From positions 14,499,001 to 14,563,000 of the forward strand of contig OZ059895.1 of NCBI GenBank assembly GCA_964057225.1: a DNA stretch of 64,000 nucleotides, given 5' to 3'. The DNA is from Auanema rhodensis. Its lineage: Eukaryota > Nematoda > Chromadorea > Rhabditida > Rhabditidae. The notes beneath the pieces were generated by a model. The model ran no database searches. It saw only the letters and a program-made list of their open reading frames with translations, and was not told the origin of the DNA. Both the position numbers and the translations under genes were made by a program. Positions 40,144-55,066 of this stretch are shown in pieces. Numbering within the stretch: the first letter of the stretch is position 1; the number at the start of each line of letters is the position of its first letter.

Positions 40144-40831
40144 TGACGATTCTGAAACCAAGAAGCTGGACTTATCGCATTTACCTTTAAAGCCCTTGAA
40201 GGACTACATAAAGAAGGAAAACGAAAAATTTAACCTTATCGCACAATGAGAGAGAGAGAAAATATGTTGTTCAAGATGCTTAAAGATAAGAGTTCGACAT
40301 AACGCTTCTTCGTAAGGTTGGCGTCATTTAAAGAGTTTATATATATATATATATATATACATATAGAAGAGACATAATTAAAATTCCAGGAGTTTCTCGA
40401 CAGAAAAAAAACGAAAGAAATGTGACATAGATAAGACAAGGTATTAAAGCAACAATAAAACAGAATTTTCTCATATATGGCATTCGAGAGATAGCCAGAC
40501 ATATCATACAAGCGAGAGGAACCGAAGAATACCAGAAGATAAAGAAAATGCCAAAGGTGTTCTTCATAGAACGCAACATTTTCTGATTATTATTATCATT
40601 TCAACGGTGAAAAAAGAATTTCGACATTCATTATTGCATAACATGTAGATATTGAACAGACATGGTGAGAGAGAGAGAGAAAAAAAGATAAAAATGAAAA
40701 GAAAAAGTAAAAGAAGCCCTTTACGAATTATAAGCAGAAGAAAATTGAATAAGGTTTAATAAAAAAAATTAGAATTAATGAACATTAAAGAATAGGTTGA
40801 AATAAAAAATTATGGAAAAAATTAAAAGAGC

Positions 40832-41329
40832 ATGAAAATCAGAAGAAAATTGAAAATAGATAAGGAAAAAGAAAAGCCAAGAAGTTCAGAGCAGATACCA
40901 CCAGACGAAACAATGAAAATTATCTGGGCTGTATTGAGGCGATAGAGTAGAAAGAACGACCAGTTCCTCAAGAAATGAAAAATGAAATGGAAATGAACTG
41001 TTGGCGTTAGTTGAACACGAAACAGGCTGCTCTCATTGGTTCAACTCTCGCAGAGAGAATGCGAAAGAAACTGGAGGTATTAATAGAAGGAGAGAAGTGC
41101 ACTTGTTCATGAAAACAGAACTCACAAAGCTGCTGGACCGTCAGACGTATTCAGTCTGTAGACAAGCCCCCATTCTGGCCTCGATGATCTGAGTAGAAGA
41201 AGCCTTGTCGGAATGGAGGGCGTAGCCTGGCAAACTCCTATAAAAAATACACTAGGAACCAGGTTACTACCGAAGATGGCAGCAGATGAGGCATTTCTTC
41301 AAGAATTGGATGCAGCTTTGAAACAATGA
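40832..41329 (+). CDS. Candidate small protein, 105 aa, unknown
   Basis: Three exons, 40832-40930, 41026-41076 and 41162-41329, all phase 0, with GT/AG borders and introns of 95 and 85 nt. The product starts MKIRRKLKIDKEKEKPRSSE, has IPPDETMKIIWA at the end of exon 1, AALIGSTLAERMRKKLE as exon 2, and a third exon ending MAADEAFLQELDAALKQ. It looks soluble, helical and charged, with no signal peptide. It is divergent from pde-2, whose first assigned ATG is 689 bp away on the other strand, so the two could share a promoter. I do not recognise the family. The agreement of three phases and the amino-acid-like composition are the only support. Confidence 0.45.
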
Positions 41330-42465
41330 TTTTCTTGCTTTAACGTCAACTTCGCTTCCCTCTGGAAGTGATAAATTGAAAAAAAAAGATCAAAAAAAGA
41401 AAGAGGGAAAGAGAGACAGATAGTGAGAAAAAAAGGGGCAAAATAAACAAAAATGGTCAGTAAATCACAAAAATCAAGTAGAGTAATGAGTTTGATTAGT
41501 TAGTTTGTTTGATTAAGAATGACTAAAAAACAAAAATTTTGTGTTGGGGCAGACAGAAATGAAGAAAATAACAAAACACGAAATGAGATCATCTTGTTGC
41601 TTAGTTGATTATAGAAGTGCTTAGAAGACAGGTAGATTTTATATATACATATAAAAGAATATATCAATAATCGAAATGTAAAGAGAAGGTCACAAAAATA
41701 GCTGAAGGACGATGAAGTAGGAAACCAAACAACTCAACTTTTCATGTTCATTGCTCAAATATAAATGACGTTCGTGCTACTCATTTAGCAAACTTTAAAC
41801 GTTCCTCATCTGCATCATCATCATCATCATCATAATGGGGCACCGACGAGAAAACAGGACAGGCCATAAAAAGGGAACAAGCATACATTAGGCTGGTTGA
41901 ATTCTGGCTTAATATTTCAACATACATGGCATTGACAGCACTAGTTATAAAAGTATAGGAGAAGGGGAATGAACACGGACACCAGGAAAATGAGAAAAAA
42001 AAGATGAAAATTTATGAGAACAAGTGAAGATGAAAGAGAAATTGAACGAGAAGCAAAAGGGGAAGTTGACAGACACTTCTTGAGACAGGAAGAAAATAAC
42101 TAGAGAGAGAAAGATAGAGAGAAGAAAGTATGTACTGAAAGAAATATTGAGAGATCTAAAGAAAAGGAGAGATTCTCAAGACTGAACGGGCCGTAGTCGG
42201 TCAGCTAAAAATTTGGCGGTGTTCCTGCAACCAACGACCGTAATGTTCATTGAATTACATGAACTTCAGATATAGATCAACAATGAGTAAGATGCTCACT
42301 TTCACAATGTTCTACATCCGAAGTTCAATTAGTTCTATGTTCTAATTGAATATATATATATATATATAATATATTTCTATTTTTAATAAAATATCTATCT
42401 TTATACTGAAGTCAACTATAACACTTTGTCAGTTACAACGAAAACAGACTAGAAATCTTGTTGCG

Positions 42466-42506
42466 CGCACACACACACACACATACACACACACACATAC
42501 ACACAC
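42466..42506. repeat. (CA)n microsatellite
   Basis: CA dinucleotides with CATA interruptions. Confidence 0.85.
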
Positions 42507-45500
42507 AAGGGAGTCATATCTGCAGAAAACACCTTCGGTTTTGCACAACGATTATGCATACTTGTCACATTTTAACTGGCAGCTAACAACGGAAAGTTGA
42601 AAAAGGATGTCTGAACTAGAGTGCACAGTAGAGAGATGAATAGTCGGTATCCATACTGCCCCTTTCAAAAATAATAAAACTAAAGAAAACAACACAGAAA
42701 AGATACAAAGCGCAGGCGGATGACCCAACATCTGGTTGAGCGAAAGCAAAATCTTCTCCTCTATAATGACATTTTGTCTGTATTCGAAATGTTTCCGAAT
42801 ACAGGCTAGGTCTGTCTGTGATAGTTACAACTAGCAGACGTTTGCCAAATGTTTGATTATTTGAAAAATGACGAATGAACACTACCCTTTGAAGATGAAC
42901 GAGATATTAGTGATAAACTCGTAAATTAGAAAAAAATATTAAAAAAAACTAAATGAGATAAAAACACTCAAAGAAAATTAATTTATTGGTGAATATTTCC
43001 ACATGACAACCATGGAAGGTTGAAACCCGTAGAAAAAAATAGAAAACAAGCTATTGAAATATGAAAACTATGAATATTCCATACATAAAACGATGGTAGA
43101 TGTAGTGGATTGTGCTCTTCAGTGCTGACAGAAATCAGAAGTTGTGAGGTCAGTGATCATGAGAAAAAGGTTGCTATGGTAATACTATGAAAAGTTTGAG
43201 TAAATAGATTTCGCTCATTATATGATCTAGAAGATTAGATCCTCGATATAATATTTAAGAAAAAAAATGACGCACAAAGAACTGTCTGTGGGGTAATAAA
43301 TCCAGTAAACAAGGGATTACGAACAAAGAGAATTAGACGTGCTTCATGCAAACTTTCAATCATCTGTTTTCGCTGTAGAAATGAAGTGAAAATGGAAAAA
43401 AAGCATAAACAGGATGATGAGAATCAATAAAATAACAGTTACACACGAGTTTTCAGAAATACAAAACTCATAGTCATCTCATTGAACTATTGAAGCATCG
43501 GTTCACGGAAATATTTAACAAACAATCGACGAGTATGTCAAGTAGATCATTTAAAAATTAAAAGGATCATGTTTGCAGGAAAATTTAAAGAAAGAAATTG
43601 AGAGGAACGCATATACTGAAAAAGACAAAGGTAGATCTTCTAGTAACATAGGAAAGTTAATTGAGTATTGCGGACGGGAAAAACAAAGCCAATAATGGAA
43701 TATCAGATGGCAGAAGCTGCCGCCAGAGCGACGGGGGTGCAGAAATGGAATAGGAATATAGGACAGTGAATATACATATCGAGGGACACAGAGAAAGAGA
43801 GAGCGACGTGGAAAACGAGAGTGGGAAGAGTACGCTATACGCAAACTTCAAATAAAATCAATAACTTCGTGTTTCAAAGTGAATTAGCATACTATGCAAA
43901 TGCACGCATGTCGAGCATGATTTCGAGCAAGCATCTTAAACCTTTTCATTTAACAACACACGTTCAAATATGTAGAGGTTCTTCAAAAACCAGAAGACAG
44001 ATTAATGCATAAGGCGAATTCAAGAGCGCAGATCAAAGACGAAGGAAGTTGACACACACGAAAAAGCGGTGACTGAGAAAAGGTATAAGACGAATAGACT
44101 GTAACATCTGATGATTTCATATTTTCACGTAAAGTCATATCACAACCCTAGTACATGTGCGAGGCACGCTATTACATTCGATCATTCTTTATCAAACATT
44201 CTTCGCTCATTCTTCACTATAGCGTCATCCGTTTTCTGGCGCCCCTGTCTCCGGATGTCGAGATACTTATAGATAATGAATCTGTCCTATGGCTTTCGTA
44301 TTTCACCTGTCTCTTCAATAGAATACTATGTCTTACATTAATATGTGCTTCTCTCTCCAGTGATATGAATGAGAGAGAGGGAGAGAGAGTAAAAGACAAA
44401 ATGAAGATATTATTCATCTCTTCCACTCATCTTTCAGAATTGAATAATACGTACAATAATTTCGTACAATTCATGTTTTCATTACAGCATTCTCTATCTA
44501 TTTCTTTTCTATTTCTCAGGTTTCTATCCTATCCTCATTCATTTCCATCTTAGAATATGGGACAAATGTTTTCGCAAAATATTTCATACAAAAAAAAAGA
44601 AACAAAATACATAAACGATTATATCCTTTTGAAATAAAAACGACGGTCCTTGGAATATAAAGAAAAAAATTGAAAGCGATCAAAATTATGACTCAGGCTA
44701 GCTTCACACTTACGTGGCGGTCGTTTTGAAAGAGACATCATCACTATGACTATTCATTACGTGTCCAAAATGTGCGATTGACACTTTACTACTAGAAATC
44801 ATGAATAACGAACAAGTTAACATGTGGGAGAGGCCCCTCCCCCAATTTTCTTTAATTGGAATCAAACTATTAAAGGAATTGATGACGAAGTCAAGCGGTT
44901 TTTAAATTTTATATAAGACTTAATTCAATGTATACAAAAACATATGATTATTATATTATAATATGCCAAGAATGCCAAATATACAAGCTATTGATTAACA
45001 GACAGCATCAATTTTATGAAGTTTGGCCTGTACCAGAGGGTATAAGAGGAGTTTGTGAAAAACAAATCAAAATCATTTGCATTTAAAACAATAGTACTAC
45101 TGAATATAGGTAAGAGCATAGAATTAGCAGCAAAATAACAATTTTCATGCAAGAAGAAATAGTACAATCCAGCTATCACTAAAGTATAGGAATGTTGTTG
45201 AGAGTCGTTTTTGGAATGTGCAAATTGGCGTAGGAATTTGACGTAGATTCACGTACAAATCCAATTATAACAATTGTCAATTACAGTGGTAAAAACGGTG
45301 GGAACTGTGGGAGCCCGTTTTCATAATGCATGAACTTTATTCTTACGTTTTATATTTCTTTCTCTGGCAATCTTTATTTGTCATCCTCCCAAATCATCAA
45401 AAGTATGAATAATTGGTTGGACCAAAATATGGAATAGCATATGCGATGAACAGGGAAGGGTATCACATCCTCTTGTTACTTTCATGTGATATATTGAAAA

Positions 45501-48028
45501 ACTAGAAATATTCCTTTATGCTACTAAACACGTGATAAAAGGAGAAGAGGCTGAAATACAAACTTTACTTCGTTGGCGACTCATGATGTGGAAACACGTC
45601 ATATGATATGCTAATGAGTCGCGTGTGTATATGAGCCATACGGCTTGTGTAAGAATTCTTTAATTTACTTCACGCTCAGCTAAACACACGCATACAACGG
45701 CTGCTTTCGATTATATTTTTTGTAGTTATAACATGGTTGTTATAACGAGAATGCTTTTCAGCTGAAATTTTGGGAATTGAAGATAAAAATGTGTGCTTAG
45801 GAGTTTAAGATAGATGAATCTGATCAGGTCAAATGATATGGATCTGGGTTATAATCTTTCAAATAAAAAAAAGGTGGAAATGAGTGCAATGAGTAAGCGC
45901 TGTATTGATGATGAAATTGATTCTGGCTTGGTCGGAAATGTGATGAAATCAGAGGAAGACATAAAACGTTCAGTTGCGGGTAGTGAGAATCGGTATACGA
46001 TCGAGTCCTGCATGTGGTCCAACTGGGTCTCTAGGTCTCGTTAGAAAAACGGGAAGATTGTGTTAAAAGTTGAGGTAGTGGACAGCTAGTCAGTTGACTA
46101 GTGTAGGAAAAATCACAATAGAACGAATAAGAGAAAGAGAGGCAGAGAAGAATCAGAAGATGAAACCCGATTAAAATGTGAGAGGACCATAGCGCAAACG
46201 AGAAAGCTATGAAGGTGGAGAGATGAAGAAATGATGAGAGGGAGGATTGGGGTTCAGGGATGGGAAAAGACAGAAAACTGAGTCTCAAATGAAGGAGGTT
46301 GGTTGAAGGCTTGTGCTGTTAGTGGTGGCTGACTGCCTTGCTGGCTGGCTGGACGACGCGAAATCGATGGGAACACGTGGTTGGCCTATTGCCAATAGTG
46401 GAACAAGCTCGCAAATACCTCAATATTAGTGAGAATGTGGATCTTTCGAATAAGAAATAAAGAAATTCACATTACTGATTCTCTTTTTTGCTTAATGATG
46501 TGAACTTTGTGCTTTTTTTTGTTGCACAAATCCAACGTACTACTTTGACATTTTTTTCCAAATGCAGACAAGCTGTCTTTGTTTTTCAAATCCGCGACTT
46601 GGTTCTTTCCAGCAAATTCTATACTCTTCACCAGACATAAATACATGCACGAAAATTGATGAAAGAGGAACAAGAGTATATAGGAAAAAGTATGGTCAGT
46701 CAGTTAGTTATATACTGCGGGTAAACAGCTTCGAATCCACTGCTTTCGTAATAATAACATTCATTATTCGTAGTTGAAATAAAAAAAAGTGAATTTAGTG
46801 TTACCTATTGAGTAATACTGTTTATTCTCACACAAATTACTAATCGACATCTGTTTTATTCCATGTTTATTAGGGGTGAAAAATAAAATGAAGAAAATTA
46901 GAAGAAGAAATAAAAAATAAAATATACCAATAAAGACAAGATCAAAAGAAATGAAAAATATGGAACCAGATAGGTGAGAAAACGAATAAAAATGGGAGAG
47001 AAAGAAAAGAGAATCAGAGGGAACAAATGAACCAACCGTTCGTCGCATTATGAACTGATAAAAATGATTTTATGATCTTAAGTTAAACTGACGTATGTAC
47101 GTGACTAGTTGAACGATCTAAGCAATGAAGTGGATTATAAAGCGAAATGTTGATACAATCTAATGAGGAAGAAGTTTAAGAAAAAAGAATATTATTGAGA
47201 TTGGAAGGAAGTTTCGATAAAGATAGATAAAGATTTGAGGAATATTTTTAAAAAGATTAAACGTAACATGAACATTGGTTAATAGGTGAAAAGATTTGTG
47301 ATCACAAGAGATGAGATTTCTTTCAAGGTTTTCAGCTATAAGATTTCTTTAAATCTAATATTATATTGAATAAAATGAAAATACATGGAATTTTCATTAA
47401 AATAGCGAAATTGCAATAAGGAAAATCACAAGATTTCTGGTCAAATTTTCAACCTCGGAAGCAGATCTGATGATGTGATAAGTCGAGTTAGAAAATTTGA
47501 AATGTTATTGGATACGAAGAAGCTCATGAAGATAAGAGTGAAAAACGTTTGAAAATATTTTTCTTGGAAATACTTTTTGGATTTTGGGCATTCATCATAT
47601 GAAAATTGAATTTTTTACTTCAAATTGGAGAAAAATTAAAAATTGAAGCCGGTAACTGAATCAATGCTCTTTGAAAACTGACAAATGAAAGTTGAGAAGG
47701 AGAACGCTGCTGAAAATTCTAAATGTGATTGAAGACATAAAGATGGGAATGCTTAAAATCACATGGAATTCTAGAATATGTGTATTAAGTGGAAAAGGAT
47801 AGAGAAGAGAAGGAGCTAGTCTGAAGAGAAATCCTGATGCTTTTACAGTGGGGTTTATTCTCCTTGTGACACAATCTACATTTCTTTCCTCCCTCCTCCT
47901 TCCCCTCGTCCTTGCACCCCGCCCTATACTCACTTGTATTCGTCTCTTTCTCTTTTTGCCTCTCTAATATCTGTGTTTACTCTCCTTGCATGTGTTTCAA
48001 TACACTACCATTCCTCCACTCTCTCCCA

Positions 48029-48123
<95 letters not shown>

Positions 48124-48140
48124 TCTCTCTCTCACTGTCT
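48029..48140. repeat. (CT)n microsatellite, longest in the window
   Basis: About 110 bp of CT with a few CACT interruptions near the right end. Overlapping open frames here are artefacts of the repeat. Confidence 0.95.
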
Positions 48141-48862
48141 CTTTATGGTGTAGAACATAAGCTGTTATTTTCGAATCTATCAACGAATAGATAAGTTGAC
48201 ATTACGAACTTTCAAGCTTCATGTGCTTACCTTAATGCTTAAATCTAAACGAGAAATAAAGCTAAAGGGGGATTGATTTCTATTTTTGGAAAATGGAGAA
48301 AGCTAAGCCTTATTATGTATGTGCAAATTCCAATGCCACAAGTCTTCCATGAATCTATTGCTTTTCCTTCATTCAAAAAAAACCGGGCATCTCAGTAGTG
48401 TACACGAGCGTCTGACATGTAGAGCTCCAAAACCTAAATGTGGTCTTGCATTTTTCTTTTTTTTTGTCAGAAAAATAAACGAGGGAGATATGAAAAATGG
48501 TCCAAATCAAAGATGTTTAAGACACTTAGGCGGGAAACCAATATTGTGTGAACAAAATTTCTGAAATCAGACAGAAAACAGACCTAGTTCTATTGAAGAG
48601 AGGTCGTAAAAGAAATTGAGGACCAGCCGGCAGTCAGGCGGCCGAACAGCCAAATGGTAGAATGTGGTGAAGCACCTCATCGAATATTCATCTGGGAGTA
48701 TCGTGACAAACAGATACTTAAGAATGTTCATCGTCAGAAGATGACGACGACATCGACGACATCGACGACACAACGTGTGACAACCTTGATGACATGCGAC
48801 AAACCATTATTTTTCTTTCTTATTGCAAATAAAACCAAGCATTGGAATGATATCAGCTTCAG

Positions 48863-49414
48863 CTAGATCAATTTGAACATTTGTTTTTTTTTTTTTTCAA
48901 AAAAGGTTTCTGAAAGTTGTTGTATCCGCTTCTCAAAAATCGTGTAATTCTCTTCTCCGACATTCTGACCAGCCGCATTCAGTCTGCAGTATTCAAAAGC
49001 TCTAATGGATCCGTCTCTTGATTTTACTATTATAGGCTGAAGCTATGAAAAGAACAAGAGTAGAATGGGAAAAATGAGTTTTTATGAAACAAGCTTACGA
49101 TTAAGCATTTTAAAGAAAAATAATGTATGTCTCCACTCAACTAACTTTAGCTCGTATAAGGATTGTTCTCTACATATTTAGATTTATATGAATCTAAAAC
49201 TATAAAAGCATTTGAAATTGAATTTCTAATCGAAGAATCAAATGTATAGGATAGATTGAAGAAAGAAGGAAGTATAGGTTTATGAATGAAGCTATAAGTT
49301 AAGGAGAGGAAGAGCAACATCGGAAATCTGATGGTAACGATAGACGTGTATAGCTAATTCCTTAAGCTTTGATTCCAGATGTATGTCTTCTGATCCTTTG
49401 CTTCTCTTCCTCAT
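48863..49414 (-). CDS. Candidate small protein, about 91 aa, unknown
   Basis: Exon 49319-49414 encodes MRKRSKGSEDIHLESKL followed by KELAIHVYRYHQISD. It ends in phase 0 at a GTTGCT donor. Exon 48863-49042 (or 49036, a tandem CATAG/CTTCAG acceptor) continues in phase 0 with PIIVKSRDGSIRAFEYCRL, NAAGQNVGEENYTIFEKR and a lysine-rich end. A run of 14 A codes for the lysines, so the last dozen residues and the stop at 48863 depend on that run being read correctly. It is divergent from xylulokinase, whose ATG is 615 bp away, so they may share a promoter. I do not recognise the family. Confidence 0.45.
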
Positions 49415-50029
49415 TTCGTTCTATTCTGTTTCCTCTAGCCCTCGCCACCAATCCCACGAGGATATACAAAGGGCTACACATTGATAAGTCAACTAGAACT
49501 AGAGAAAGATGTACAAACATACATATATACTCATTCTAGCATTTCAGACAATTTTTTTCATTCCTGAGAGCGTGAAACTCAAAGGCCTACCAGTCAGTTC
49601 TTTCGAAGTTCCGGGTTATTTCGAAAAATAGCCGATTGTGTAGTTCTAGAAACAAAACGAACAGCCTGTTCCTTCGAAATCTCCAAAAAAAAAACTCTAC
49701 TTTCAAAAAATCTTCAACTATCCTGATGTTTTTACAGTCTTTCAGAAAAACTTTTTCGTTCTTCTGTAATCAATCTACAAAGTTCAAATAATAACAATTG
49801 AGATTGGGGTTGTATAAGGGAAAGGAATTGCAAATCAATCAATGAATTGGAACAGTTTGCTTTCTCTAACCAAGCCTTTGCATTATTATTTGGAATTGCA
49901 AAGAAGTTATGAGCGATTATCAAATATTCTTACCATTTACCTTATTTCTGTTGCTTTTCTTGTTATTAATCAACAAAGTGACCTCAATGTACTTGTTTCA
50001 ACAAGATTTAGACAAAAAAATTGTTGGAA
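49415..50029. promoter_or_regulatory. Divergent promoter region of xylulokinase and the small minus-strand gene
   Basis: 615 bp between two divergent start codons. AT-rich, no ORF supported. No specific promoter element is recognisable, so the assignment rests on position only. Confidence 0.4.
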
Positions 50030-53158
<3,129 letters not shown>

Positions 53159-53643
53159 GAAATAGAGCCGAGTCACAACTTAACTATATCAAAATATTTG
53201 TTCATTTACTTTTATTTCTATCACATGAATACTCATATAAATACATTGTCAAAAACCAATTTTCTAGTTTATTATTACAAAATCGAATTAAATTCTATAT
53301 TACTTCTTTATTAATAGAAAGTGTTTACGTAATTATTAATATCATTTATCTATGAGTATCCGCAGGTAGTGTACGCCATCTTTGAACATTGGCGTAAACG
53401 ACGTGCAGTTTAAAAAATTTTAAATTTATCTTTTATTATTATTTATTTATTAAATATTGTTATTTAAAATACTATGTTTCATCAAGTTAAGAATTCAGAC
53501 CAAATGCAAGTAATTAGTAGAACTTTAAAAAATAAGACAGAAATATTTAATTAAGTTGCATTTAAATTGAATTTCAATTTACTTCATAGTATGCTTATTT
53601 TGATATAGTAATTAAGTTGAAATTTGAAAGAAATTGTTTTCAG
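53159..53643. other. Gap between xylulokinase and ZNF830-like gene
   Basis: AT-rich, about 485 bp. A TTTTCAG acceptor sits directly at the downstream ATG (53644), consistent with trans-splicing or an upstream noncoding exon. Nothing else seen. Confidence 0.5.
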
Positions 53644-54630
53644 ATGTCGGGTTTGAAGTTGAATCCTGCTGTGGCCAAAGAAACAAGTAATGGACAAATA
53701 TTGTGTCTAGTTTGCAATACACAGGTTAGAAAATGTGAAAAAAACCATTTTAGAAAACAATACTTAGGTGAAAGCGAAAGTATGGTTAGCTCATCAAAAC
53801 GGCAGAAAACACAAAGAATCAGTAGAACTCTTAAAAAGAGAGCTACATGCTCCTAAACGGGTTATTCTGCGAACTGAGGATGAAGCTCCTCCTGCTAAGA
53901 AGCTTAAAGGTATCCTCATCAGACTTCTATTTTTTATTCGTTTTTGCTTGTAGATGAAGAAGATTTTGCCGCAGCAAACACCTCAGCTATACCATCAGAT
54001 TTCTTCGATGATGGAAAACTAAAGTTAGTAATAATCAAATAATCTTCAATAAGCCTTTATTCACAGTATACAAACTCCATGGCAGAAGGCACAACAAGAA
54101 GAGAGAGAAGCAATTAGGGAATTACGAGGTGTCATAGAAGGGGTTCCACAAGGTTTCTTTGACGATAAGAAAAAGGATAATATGGTTGGATTTATTCATA
54201 TCTTTTTGTTTATAATATAATTTTCTATAAGGTTCGAGAAACAGTAGAAAAAAATGCTCAAATGGATGAGGAATATGATAAATTTATGAGAGAAGTTAAC
54301 GAGCAAACAACAGAAGAAGAGATGAAGGTATGCTCTTTCAACACAATTAAAATTTTTGTTGTAATTTCAGGCTGATGAAGAAGCTGAGCGAGAGTACATA
54401 ATTAGAGATATTGAAAACATCGATGCACAAATGAATGAACTGAAAAGGCTAAATGAGATGGAAATTAGGAAAGAGCAAATTCTGAATCAGGTTTGTATGA
54501 TATGTTGTGTCACTGTTTAACATTTTAATTTTAGCGGAAGGAAAAGAAGAAGAGAGCACAAGTAGAGAGTGATGATGAGGATTGTGAAGATCTCGACTTT
54601 GATAATTGGAGAGCTAAGAAAATCTTATAA
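53644..54630 (+). CDS. ZNF830/CCDC16-type zinc-finger protein
   Basis: Seven exons in phase give 240 aa. A single U1-like C2H2 finger lies near the N-terminus (CLVCNTQV, then LAHQNGRKH). Family features follow: a short linker with KRVILRTEDEAPPAKK, two SDFFDD/GFFDD boxes (IPSDFFDDGKL and VPQGFFDDKKK), a long acidic coiled coil (EEMKADEEAEREYIIRDIEN) and a C-terminus with DLDFDNWRAKKIL. This is the layout of human ZNF830 (OMCG1), a nuclear protein needed for early development and linked to splicing and genome stability. The start ATG at 53644 abuts a TTTTCAG acceptor. Confidence 0.88.
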
Positions 54631-55066
54631 ACCTTTGTACACTACAAACTTATAAAAATCTGTTTAAAAGATTTATTTTGTGTTTATTTATAAATCGCAT
54701 TACATTCGTTGTGAACGAGATCAGTTGTTCGCTCTTCGATAACTCTAAGTTCATGTACAACATGTAACAAACTGGGAACATATAAGTGACAAAGATGTTA
54801 TAACTACTTCAGGATATATATGAAAATCATTGAAAACAAGGTGAGATATCATAACTAAAAAGTTATAGTTCTATTAGGGATATGAAACCGGAGATACAAA
54901 CATTACGAAAGTACAAAACTAGATATCTAAGACTGATATTCGGTATCCCGTTAATAAAAATAAATGCTCTGAGTGCAATGTGAGATTTGGTTATATGCTC
55001 GACAACAAGCACCGTGTCGAAAAACAAAAGAACCGTTTAACGTTTGAAAGATGTATTAGATGTAGC

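Larger units (their letters stand above)
41330..48862. other. Long stretch without a supported gene
   Basis: Mostly AT-rich noncoding sequence, probably regulatory for pde-2 and neighbours. Contains an AT run (42352-42370), a CA array (42466-42506), a large CT array (48.03-48.14 kb), and three open frames of note (41.79-42.01 minus, 44155-44553 plus, 45814-46044 plus) that lack splice partners. The 45.8-kb frame is hydrophilic and the most protein-like of them. Confidence 0.45.

Noticed and set aside
40337-40579. 80-codon hydrophobic minus frame just upstream of pde-2
   Set aside because: T-rich strand bias explains the hydrophobicity. No splice or homology support, although a small membrane protein cannot be excluded.
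41107-41228. Minus-strand exon-like stretch with MGACLQTEY start
   Set aside because: Considered as an acylated first exon of pde-2, but the phases do not match exon 40151 and the plus-strand gene explains the open frames better.
41786-42010. Minus-strand open frame ending in an aspartate run
   Set aside because: The acidic end comes from a CAT/ATG triplet repeat. No splice partner.
44155-44553. 132-codon plus-strand open frame
   Set aside because: Longest frame in the empty stretch, but includes a GA tract, has L/S/F-rich composition and no family resemblance.
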